Positions 33,120 to 40,773 of a stretch of 64,000 bases of DNA are shown one piece after another (the stretch's first letter is position 1; every line of letters begins with the position of its first letter). The DNA comes from an uncultured Ruminiclostridium sp. (lineage in GTDB: Bacteria; Bacillota; Clostridia; Oscillospirales; Ruminococcaceae). Below the pieces are notes generated by a model, which was not told the DNA's origin, did not search any database, and worked only from the letters and a program-made list of their open reading frames with translations. Made by a program: the position numbers and the translations under genes. The stretch covers positions 62,001 through 126,000 of the forward strand of contig CANRFO010000005.1 in assembly GCA_947629925.1 (NCBI GenBank). Reading direction: 5' to 3'.

Positions 33120-33743
33120 ACGGCACAGCAGATCTTTCCGACCAAAGGGAACCTTATGGCGGCAAAGCGCTCATTAAGTCAGGCTCAGCTCGGCTATGAG
33201 CTTATGGACAGGAAAAGAAACATACTTATCCGCGAAATGGTAAATCTGTCGGATAAAGCGAAAGAAATACGCGGAAGCATTGATCAGGTCTTTTCAGACG
33301 CTTACCGCTCTTTGCAGGAAGCAAACATAATGCTTGGCGTAGTTACTCCGCTGACCAATCAGATACCTGAAGAAACAGGCGTTAAGGTGACATACAGAAG
33401 CGTTATGGGCGTAGAGCTTCCTACCGTTAAGCTTGAAGAAGCTCCCCTTGAAATGACGTACAGCCCAATGCTTACGAACAGTCAGTTTGACAGAGCCTTT
33501 ATCTGTTTTAATAAAGCGAAAATGATGGCGGCAACATTGGCTGAGATAGAAAACAGTGTTTATCGTTTATCTGTTGCGATAAAAAAAACACAGAAGCGTG
33601 CCAATGCTCTGAAAAATATTCTCATTCCCAGATACACCGAGCAGGTCAAATTTATCACCAACGCTCTGGAGGAAAAGGAAAGAGAAGAGTTCTCCCGCCA
33701 GAAGATAATCAAAGCCAATAAAGAAAAGCAGGAAACTGCATAA
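33120..33743 (+). CDS. ntpD: V-type ATPase subunit D; apparent ACG start codon (nearest ATG in frame is 33156)
   Basis: ACG(33120)-AQQIFPTKGNLMAAKRSLSQAQLGYELMDRKRNILIREM; SD-like AGAAAGGGCGG upstream. Confidence 0.85.
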   Translation, partial: TAQQIFPTKGNLMAAKRSLSQAQLGYELMDRKRNILIREMVNLSDKAKEIRGSIDQVFSDAYRSLQEANIMLGVVTPLTNQIPEETGVKVTYRSVMGVELPTVKLEEAPLEMTYSPMLTNSQFDRAFICFNKAKMMAATLAEIENSVYRLSVAIKKTQKRANALKNILIPRYTEQVKFITNALEEKEREEFSRQKIIKANKEKQETA

Positions 33744-33746
33744 AGC

Positions 33747-33773
33747 AAAATCCCTCCGCAAGGAGGGATTTTA
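33747..33773 (+). terminator. Intrinsic terminator of V-ATPase operon
   Basis: AAAATCCCTCC-GCA-AGGAGGGATTTTATT. Confidence 0.85.
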
Positions 33774-33777
33774 TTAT

Positions 33778-33903
33778 TTAGTTTTCGCTGTTTTGCTTTT
33801 TCTTGTTCTGCTGGTTTTGCTGGCTTTTATTCTGCTGCTGGTTTCCGCTCTGCTGATTGCTTTGCTTGTTTTGCTGGTTGTTCTGCTGGTTCTTGTTATT
33901 CAT
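33778..33903 (-). CDS. 41-aa Gln/Asn/Lys-rich low-complexity peptide
   Basis: MNNKNQQNNQQNKQSNQQSGNQQQNKSQQNQQNKKKQNSEN*; GGAGG 6 nt upstream of ATG; absent from ORF track (<60 aa). Confidence 0.7.
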   Translation of the reverse strand: MNNKNQQNNQQNKQSNQQSGNQQQNKSQQNQQNKKKQNSEN

Positions 33904-34098
33904 AACAGTCCTCCAATGAAGAAAATACGAATAGTTGATCTATTCACATATATTTTTCCCCAAATATACAAGACTATGCAAAAAGAATATAGAGCAGAGC
34001 CAGGATAAGTTTTTGATCTGCATTTTCATTCATAAGTACGATAAGGAGTATAAATATAAGCTGTTTATCTTTATCGTACCGTAAATCGAAAGAGTCGT

Positions 34099-34920
34099 TC
34101 ATCGCCCTGCTCTTTTTCTCTGACAGTTTGGGCAGTTGCATTGTGCCTGATTGTGTTCCTGAACGTATTTGTTGAAGTTGGGAGGTGAAGAGCTGTTCTT
34201 TGGCTGACTCTCTGACTGCTTCTTCCTTATTTCATCTACGTTGATATAATCGTCGCTGCATTTTTCTTTTTCCTGATCAAATTCTTCATCAGTCTTTGTT
34301 TCGTTTTTTTCGTCTGATTCTTCATTTGCGTCGCTGCTGCAATTGTCTTTGTCAGCGAGTTCCTCGTCATCTTCTGCCGTATTTGAATATGTAGTAAGTT
34401 CTTCGGTATTTTCTGCCTCATTTGATTTATTTTCATCTTCTACAGCTTCTTTTTCTTTTGCTGCTTTCTCTGCCTCTTCTTTTGCGATACGCTTCGCTTC
34501 CTCTTGAGCGGCTTTTTCTTTTGCAATTCTCTCTGCTTCTTCCTGAGCAGCTTTTTCTTTTGCAATTCTCTCCGTTTCCTCCTTAGCGGCTTTTTCTTTT
34601 GCAATTCTTTCCGCTTCTTCCTTAGCGGCTTTTTCTTTTGCAATTCTCTCTGCTTCTTCCTGAGCAGCTTTTTCTCTTGCAATTCTCTCCGCTTCCTCCT
34701 TAGCGGCTTTTTCTCTTGCGATTCTCTCTGCTTCCTCCTTAGCGGCTTTGGCAGCCTTTTCTCTTTCAAGTTTTTGTTCCTCAGCTTTTTCTGCGGCTTT
34801 TTTTGCCTCTGCCAGCTGCATTTCCGCTGATTTTTTAGCCATCTCCAGAGCTTCCTTTATGTAAATCTGCTGCTTTTTCTCAAGCTCTGACTGACTGATA
34901 TTGCTCTTTGTCCATTCCAT
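34099..34920 (-). CDS. Alanine/glutamate/lysine-rich helical repeat protein with Cys-rich C-terminus
   Basis: Seven tandem copies of ~13-aa EEAERIAKEKAAK unit; C-terminal QAQCNCPNCQRKRAGR; SD GGAGG upstream. Confidence 0.8.
   Translation of the reverse strand: MEWTKSNISQSELEKKQQIYIKEALEMAKKSAEMQLAEAKKAAEKAEEQKLEREKAAKAAKEEAERIAREKAAKEEAERIAREKAAQEEAERIAKEKAAKEEAERIAKEKAAKEETERIAKEKAAQEEAERIAKEKAAQEEAKRIAKEEAEKAAKEKEAVEDENKSNEAENTEELTTYSNTAEDDEELADKDNCSSDANEESDEKNETKTDEEFDQEKEKCSDDYINVDEIRKKQSESQPKNSSSPPNFNKYVQEHNQAQCNCPNCQRKRAGR
34470..34745 (-). repeat. In-frame ~39-bp tandem repeat (7 units)
   Basis: Repeated ...GAGGAAGCGGAGAGAATTGCAAAAGAAAAAGCCGCTAAG... Confidence 0.85.
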
Positions 34921-34936
34921 AAGTATTCCTCCCTGT

Positions 34937-35257
34937 TCAAAAAAGTCCGTCCAAGACCCCGCTGTCTTTCAGCAGGGGAAGAACATTCATAATTTTTATA
35001 AGCTTTATGGCGTTATCTGCTTTTTGCTGATTTTCAGGGCGCAAATGAGGCTTTAACGCAAGCAGCAGCTGTGTGTTCTTGTCAGAACGGTTCATCTGCG
35101 ACATTATTTCTCCCAGCTTCATTACAGCGTCTAAATCTATCCCGCCCAATAAATCGTTTTCTTCCTCCGACGTCTTATCGTCGGAAGTATTTCCTTTTTT
35201 GTCATCAGAATCCAAAAGCTGTTCAAAAAGCTTGGCAAGCAATTCCTCCTGCGACAT
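34937..35257 (-). CDS. Hypothetical protein (106 aa, acidic N-half, helical C-half)
   Basis: MSQEELLAKLFEQLLDSDDKK...LLLALKPHLRPENQQKADNAIKLIKIMNVLPLLKDSGVLDGLF; 16 bp upstream of repeat gene. Confidence 0.75.
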   Translation of the reverse strand: MSQEELLAKLFEQLLDSDDKKGNTSDDKTSEEENDLLGGIDLDAVMKLGEIMSQMNRSDKNTQLLLALKPHLRPENQQKADNAIKLIKIMNVLPLLKDSGVLDGLF

Positions 35258-35275
35258 TGAACCGCTCCTTTCGTA

Positions 35276-35503
35276 TCATTCCTGTAATTTTTTCATTATT
35301 TTTTCAGCTTCAGGGGAATTTAGCAGTTTTTCCTTTGCCGAAGGATCCTGAATTATTTTTTTAAGCTTTTCCGAATCCTCTTTTCTCATATTGCTGAGCA
35401 TATCGTCCACATTACCCTGCTCCAATGAACTTTTCAGTTTTTCAGGGCTTATGCCGAGCTTTTTGCTTGCAAGCTCTATCATTTTTTCCATACTGCTGTT
35501 CAT
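35276..35503 (-). CDS. Hypothetical small helical protein (start 35503)
   Basis: MNSSMEKMIELASKKLGISPEKLKSSLEQGNVDDMLSNMRKEDSEKLKKIIQDPSAKEKLLNSPEAEKIMKKLQE; GGAGGTCATTT ATG. Confidence 0.75.
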   Translation of the reverse strand: MNSSMEKMIELASKKLGISPEKLKSSLEQGNVDDMLSNMRKEDSEKLKKIIQDPSAKEKLLNSPEAEKIMKKLQE

Positions 35504-35634
35504 AAATGACCTCCTTTTAATGTATGAAGCATGTTTATATATTATTCGCGAATTTGACATTTCAGGTGAAATTTGTTATAATACAATCATGTATTTATCA
35601 TCATGGTCAATTTTATTTTAAGGAAAGAGATTAT

Positions 35635-36108
35635 ATGAAAATAATTGTTGTGTCGGATACACATAAAAATTTTGAAGCATATAACGATGTTGTTAATCGT
35701 AATCCCGCTGATTATTACATACATCTTGGAGACGGAGTAAATGAGTTTGCCGATGTTGCTAAGTCCAATCCAGATAAAAACTTTATTTTTGTAAAAGGCG
35801 AGGATGATTTTTGCAAGGCTTCTACCAAGCAGCTGCTGAGAATAGGGAAGTGCCGCCTGTTTTGTGCGCATGGAAATGAGCAGAATGTGACAGGCGGTCT
35901 GGACACGATCATTTCAGAAGCCAAGAAGGCAGGCTGCAATATACTCCTTTACGGGCACACTCATTTGTACCGCGCGGAAAAGATTGACGGCATATATGTT
36001 ATGAATCCGGGCTGCCTCGGGTCACCCCGCGGAAAAAGCGCCTTGTCGTACGGAGTGCTTGAAATAAGCGATGACGGTCAGGTGAAGATGAATATCGTGG
36101 CTTATTGA
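35635..36108 (+). CDS. YfcE/MJ0936-type metallophosphoesterase
   Basis: MKIIVVSDTHKN; HLGDGVNE; CRLFCAHGNEQ; LLYGHTHLYRAEKIDGIYVMNPGCLGSPR. Confidence 0.93.
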   Translation: MKIIVVSDTHKNFEAYNDVVNRNPADYYIHLGDGVNEFADVAKSNPDKNFIFVKGEDDFCKASTKQLLRIGKCRLFCAHGNEQNVTGGLDTIISEAKKAGCNILLYGHTHLYRAEKIDGIYVMNPGCLGSPRGKSALSYGVLEISDDGQVKMNIVAY

Positions 36109-36130
36109 TCATTATATGCATATACAAAGA

Positions 36131-36163
36131 AAATGTTAAATGTTTTTGCATTTAACATTTTTT
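36131..36163 (+). terminator. Intrinsic terminator
   Basis: AAATGTTAAATG-TTTTTG-CATTTAACATTTTTT. Confidence 0.75.
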
Positions 36164-36181
36164 CAACTCAGGAGGATTTTT

Positions 36182-36922
36182 ATGCAAAATCCCAAAATGA
36201 TAATATTTGATTATGGGCATACGCTTTTGTATGAACCTGGGTGGGATCCTGTCAGAGGAAATGCAGAATTATTGAAATATGCCGTTAAAAATCCGTATAA
36301 CTATACGCTGGAAGATGTAAGAAAAGCGGCGGAGCTGATTTTCGGAGAACATATCGAAAACATTCGCAAAATCGGATATGACATTGGCGGTCAGATCGGT
36401 AATAGAGTGTTATATGAGTATTTGGGAATAGAGTTTTCATTGACTCCGCTTGAAATGGAAACCGTTTTTTGGAACGGCGCGTCTATGGGCGCCATTATGC
36501 CGAAAGCAGATATAATGCTTGATCACATAAATAAAAAAGGCATAAGAAGCGCGGTGCTCAGCAATCTTCTATGGTCTGGCGACGCTTTGTCCCAACGGCT
36601 CAACAGACTTTTGCCGATGAATAAATTTGAATTTGTTATGACCTCAAGCGACTATATCATGCGCAAACCCAACCGCATTTTGTTCGATATTGCTTTACGG
36701 AAAGCAGGTCTTAGGGCTGACGAGATATGGTACTGCGGTGACAGCATAAGAGCAGATATTTACGGAGCGAAAAGCGTCGGGATGTTTCCTGTACTTTACG
36801 AGGGAGTAACTCCCGACGAACCGAACAACTTTGCAAAACAGAACGACGGCATTACGATTGACTTTGATTATCTTCATATTCACGATTGGCAGGAGCTGAT
36901 AGATATTATAAACACCTTGTAA
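36182..36922 (+). CDS. HAD-superfamily hydrolase (start 36182)
   Basis: KMIIFDYGHTLLYEPGWDP; AVLSNLLWSGDALS; YCGDSIRADIYGAKSVGMFPVLY. Confidence 0.9.
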   Translation: MQNPKMIIFDYGHTLLYEPGWDPVRGNAELLKYAVKNPYNYTLEDVRKAAELIFGEHIENIRKIGYDIGGQIGNRVLYEYLGIEFSLTPLEMETVFWNGASMGAIMPKADIMLDHINKKGIRSAVLSNLLWSGDALSQRLNRLLPMNKFEFVMTSSDYIMRKPNRILFDIALRKAGLRADEIWYCGDSIRADIYGAKSVGMFPVLYEGVTPDEPNNFAKQNDGITIDFDYLHIHDWQELIDIINTL

Positions 36923-36951
36923 TATAAATACTGTAAAATATATTACCGATA

Positions 36952-36984
36952 AAAAAACAGGTATGATCTCTCATACCTGTTTTT
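36952..36984 (+). terminator. Intrinsic terminator
   Basis: AAAAAAACAGGTATGA-TCTC-TCATACCTGTTTTT. Confidence 0.85.
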
Positions 36985-37252
36985 AATATATAACGGAAAA
37001 TTATCAATACATGCCGTTGCAGAGAAGCAAGCGTTGTATTCCATCAGAATTTTATCAGCGAAAATATGACGGATACCTGTTTCAAATCATCGGCAGTTTA
37101 GACAGAAACGAGATCGTAGATTTAGCAATGTCTACAAAAATCATTGATTATCCGAAATAATTAAAAAAAGCTGTAACTTTTTGCCTCCCTGATTTGTTTT
37201 CTTTATGTAGGGAAAAATTTGTTGTTTCCCGTGATATGAGGGGAGTGAAGCT

Positions 37253-39838
37253 ATGCGCACATTGACATATCTTATATTCAAATACTGGCGAAAGCATAAG
37301 AAAAATGCCCTTGCGCTTATTTTTTCATCTTCTATGATAGTGGCGGTCATATTTTTCACACTGCTGTTGGTGCGGGAGGAATTTAACCGCTCGCTTCAGT
37401 CAATGTTTGATTCCCACGGGAATGCGGAATACATTGTGGGAAATTCAAATGACGAGCTTTTAGCTTATATCGTGGGGGATAAGACCGACTTTGATGTCAG
37501 CAGTATATATGTCAACGGTGAGATATACGCAGGAATGGATAAAATACCTTACGGAACTGTTGAGGACGAAAGCGGTATTATCCGTATTCCCGTAAAAACA
37601 GGCAGGCTTCCCGAAGGGCCTGACGAAGCGGCGATCGAGGAAGGCGCTGCCCAAAAATTGCGCTGGCTTGGCAGAGTGGGGGATACGTTGGAGATAGACG
37701 GGAAAAGATACACAGTTACGGGAATTATCGACAAGGCATACGGTGAACGCAAGGGCGCACCCTTTTCCTTCGCTATGCAGAATGATCATACAAAATATCC
37801 TCTTCCGCTTATTTTCACAGGACAGACGGACAGCTCTCCGATTTACAGAATAGATCATCTCAGCGGGTTATATGACGCTTCCGCTTATGAAATGAACTAC
37901 GCCTACGCAAATAAGCTTATGGAAAACGATGAGATAATGAACCGTGTTCTGTCACTTTACTTAGAGCAGTCAGAGCAATATGAGGCAGGAGAAGAGCCTA
38001 ACTGGTTCGACTGGACAGGCGGCGATTATCGTCAGCTGTCAATAACAGAGCATTTTGAATATCAGCGAAAAATGGAGGGCAACGAAACAGGATTTTTTCT
38101 GCGGATATTCACTTTGGGAGCAATAGTGGCTGTCCTGTCCGTATTCTCTGTTTTGCGGAATATATTTATAGAGCGGAGAAGCAGAACGCAGATACTCAGG
38201 CGTATCGGAATGTCTGACAGGCGTATCGGCGCTATGTACGCCATAGAATGTTTTCTTATGATAATTTTGCAAACAACGGCAGGACTGCTTTTCGGCTGTG
38301 CGATCTACGGAGCAGTATTCGCCTTCAGGGTGAATGTGCTGGGCTATCCTCCATACAGCGGATTTACGGCTAATTCCTATATTTCTGTCTTCAGTCCCGA
38401 CCCGTTCATCGTTTCCGTAGCTGCTTCCGTCGCCATAATGGCGCTTGCGTACCTTATAACGGTATTGACCACAAAAGCAAAGCGAAAGCCGCCACGCAAA
38501 AACGTAAAGCCCCGCTCTCTGTCCCGCTGCTTCAGCGGTATATTCCGTCAGAGAACGGTGAGCATGATACAGACTGCCGCACTTGTGCTTATCTGTTTCA
38601 GCACTGTGTTTTCCTATATGTACTATACCGACAGCGGAAAAAGCGCTGAAGAAGGCTATGCTTCCTTTAACGGCGGCTCCTGGGATCATTGGAGCAAAAG
38701 CACTGCCGAATATTATGTTGACGGTCTTGATATGGAAGCGGAAGGCATAGAGGATTATTATTTCGCCGACGATATGCCTTTTTTCGGCAGCATTGAAAGC
38801 TATGGCAATCTCAAGAACGCTATGTATTTTGCCCCCTCCCGATATGGTTCGGGGATAGACGACAGCTTAGCCGACGCCTTGCCCAACTACGCTGTGGCGG
38901 TGGGATATATAGAAAATCCTTTTATTATCTGTGACGAACCAAACAGCCTTTATTCAAACAAAATAGAATTTTTCGAGCAGGACGAAAAGAACCTGATACT
39001 TCAGCTTTCCGATCAGGAATATCAGAACTTTTTCGACGAAGGGCAGCTTGGGACGAAATATCTGTATCAGGCTAAAACTAAGCTGACAAGAGCTTCCCTG
39101 ATACTTTCGCTCCAACAGTATGTGAAGCAGGGAGAAATAAACATAGACAAGCTCAACAGCGGCGAGGAAGTGATAGCTGTTGTAAGCGCGGGAAAATCTC
39201 CCTTTGAGGCAGGAGAAACGCTGCATTTAGGTATGGCAACTGACGACAGCGGCTCAGGCTGCGGCATTTCCCGTATAGATCACGCTGATGTGAAAATAGG
39301 TGCGGTGGTCCTGATACCGCAAAGCATTGATACTGTGACGGGGCTGGCGCTGAAATCCGACTTCGGGGATAACAGCGGCGCCGAACCTCCTTATAACCTG
39401 CTGACTACCGCTACGGGAGCGGGCAATATGGGAATGTCCTGCGCCAGCTACACAAAGATATACTGTATGGGCGATATGGACGGAGGACTTATTCCCGCAA
39501 ATTCGGGAATGAGCGTGACATACCTTGACGATATGAAGCGGGATAATTTCCTGACGCAGGCTTCAAAGCTGGGAGGCTCCGTTCTTGTGCTGACAGTAAT
39601 GCTTATGCTCGGTTTTGCGGCATATTTTAACGGAATAGGGATAAAAATACGGCTCAAAGCCTATGACATATCCGTTTTAAGAGCGCTGGGGACGCCGATT
39701 AAAAAGATAAAGAACAAACTGATGCTTGCGTGTATGAAAATACCCATAGCAGCGTCGGCAATTTCCTTTGTTCTTCTTTCGGCTTACCGTGCATTGACTG
39801 AATATGCCAGTCACATACCTGATCTGCCTTACAGATGA
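37253..39838 (+). CDS. FtsX-like ABC transporter permease; last transmembrane segment lies in overlapping ORF 39835..40059
   Basis: MRTLTYLIFKYWRKHKKNALALIFSSSMIVAVIFFTLLLV; multi-TM; followed by cognate ATPase. Confidence 0.88.
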   Translation: MRTLTYLIFKYWRKHKKNALALIFSSSMIVAVIFFTLLLVREEFNRSLQSMFDSHGNAEYIVGNSNDELLAYIVGDKTDFDVSSIYVNGEIYAGMDKIPYGTVEDESGIIRIPVKTGRLPEGPDEAAIEEGAAQKLRWLGRVGDTLEIDGKRYTVTGIIDKAYGERKGAPFSFAMQNDHTKYPLPLIFTGQTDSSPIYRIDHLSGLYDASAYEMNYAYANKLMENDEIMNRVLSLYLEQSEQYEAGEEPNWFDWTGGDYRQLSITEHFEYQRKMEGNETGFFLRIFTLGAIVAVLSVFSVLRNIFIERRSRTQILRRIGMSDRRIGAMYAIECFLMIILQTTAGLLFGCAIYGAVFAFRVNVLGYPPYSGFTANSYISVFSPDPFIVSVAASVAIMALAYLITVLTTKAKRKPPRKNVKPRSLSRCFSGIFRQRTVSMIQTAALVLICFSTVFSYMYYTDSGKSAEEGYASFNGGSWDHWSKSTAEYYVDGLDMEAEGIEDYYFADDMPFFGSIESYGNLKNAMYFAPSRYGSGIDDSLADALPNYAVAVGYIENPFIICDEPNSLYSNKIEFFEQDEKNLILQLSDQEYQNFFDEGQLGTKYLYQAKTKLTRASLILSLQQYVKQGEINIDKLNSGEEVIAVVSAGKSPFEAGETLHLGMATDDSGSGCGISRIDHADVKIGAVVLIPQSIDTVTGLALKSDFGDNSGAEPPYNLLTTATGAGNMGMSCASYTKIYCMGDMDGGLIPANSGMSVTYLDDMKRDNFLTQASKLGGSVLVLTVMLMLGFAAYFNGIGIKIRLKAYDISVLRALGTPIKKIKNKLMLACMKIPIAASAISFVLLSAYRALTEYASHIPDLPYR

Positions 39839-40059
39839 CATCTATGGAAGAGGTATATACCTTGCAGCAGATACCGTGGAAAACCGCAGCGGAAGTATTT
39901 TTCTGGTACAACAGATGGTGGAGGGCGGACCCGATCTTGCCGACTTTGGCGGTGCTGCTGATAATAGGCTCAATATCCTTGCTTCTTACACACAGAGCAT
40001 TTAAAAAATTTAACTCAGACATATCCGCAAGCTTGAACGAGGGGAGGACAAGACAATGA
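39835..40059 (+). CDS. C-terminal part (last TM) of FtsX permease, separated by frameshift or ATGA coupling
   Basis: MTSMEEVYTLQQIPWKTAAEVFFWYNRWWRADPILPTLAVLLIIGSISLLLTHRAFKKFNSDISASLNEGRTRQ; ATG overlaps upstream TGA. Confidence 0.75.
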   Translation: MTSMEEVYTLQQIPWKTAAEVFFWYNRWWRADPILPTLAVLLIIGSISLLLTHRAFKKFNSDISASLNEGRTRQ

Positions 40060-40709
40060 TAAGAACTGAAGCTCTGACAAAAATATACGGCACGGGCGAG
40101 GGTAGCGTTAATGCCTTGAACCATGCCGACATACAGATAGAAAGCGGTGAGCTTACCGCTATAATAGGAAGATCAGGCAGCGGAAAATCTACCTTGCTTA
40201 ACCTTCTGGGCTGTCTTGATACCGCCACAAGCGGAAGGATATTCTATGACGATACCGAGATAACCTCATTGAATGACACAGGAGCCGCCGACTTTCGCCT
40301 TAATCATATAGGCTTTGTGTTTCAGTTTTTCGATCTTCTCCCTGAGCTTACAGCGGCGGAAAATATTCTTCTTCCCGCGAGGCTTGCAGGAAAAACTCCT
40401 GAAAATTATCAGAGCATTGTTGAAGCCTTGGGGATTGCCGACCGTATCGACCATTATCCTTCCCAGCTTTCAGGCGGTCAGCAACAGCGCGCCGCCATAG
40501 CAAGGGCGCTGATAAACGACCCTGATGTTATTCTGTGCGACGAGCCTACAGGAAACCTTGACGAGAAGTCGGGGGAGGAGGTAATGGAAATGCTCCTGAA
40601 AATGAACCGTGAACAGGGAAAGACGATACTTATAGTCACACACGATCCTGAAATAGCCGCGAAATGTCACCGCATTATTGAGATACGCGACGGCGAGGTG
40701 AAAATTTAA
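40056..40709 (+). CDS. ABC transporter ATP-binding protein (LolD/MacB type)
   Basis: IIGRSGSGKSTLLNLLGCLD; LSGGQQQRAAIARALINDPDVILCDEPTGNLDEKSG. Confidence 0.96.
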   Translation: MIRTEALTKIYGTGEGSVNALNHADIQIESGELTAIIGRSGSGKSTLLNLLGCLDTATSGRIFYDDTEITSLNDTGAADFRLNHIGFVFQFFDLLPELTAAENILLPARLAGKTPENYQSIVEALGIADRIDHYPSQLSGGQQQRAAIARALINDPDVILCDEPTGNLDEKSGEEVMEMLLKMNREQGKTILIVTHDPEIAAKCHRIIEIRDGEVKI

Positions 40710-40773
40710 AAGTGTGTAAGACAATGTCTATACTTGCTGTCAAGCACCCGCGCCTCAGCACCTGAACATTTTT

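Noticed and set aside
34460-34760. Regular repeats as a CRISPR array
   Set aside because: Repeats are contiguous without unique spacers and code for a continuous helix; no CRISPR array or cas gene was seen anywhere in the window.
34504-34830. Repetitive FFFCNSLCFFLS ORF opposite the helix-repeat gene, and KKKPLRRKRREL ORF in another frame
   Set aside because: All frames of a 39-bp (multiple-of-3) tandem repeat stay open and repetitive; only the EEAERIA frame has an RBS, operon context and unique ends.
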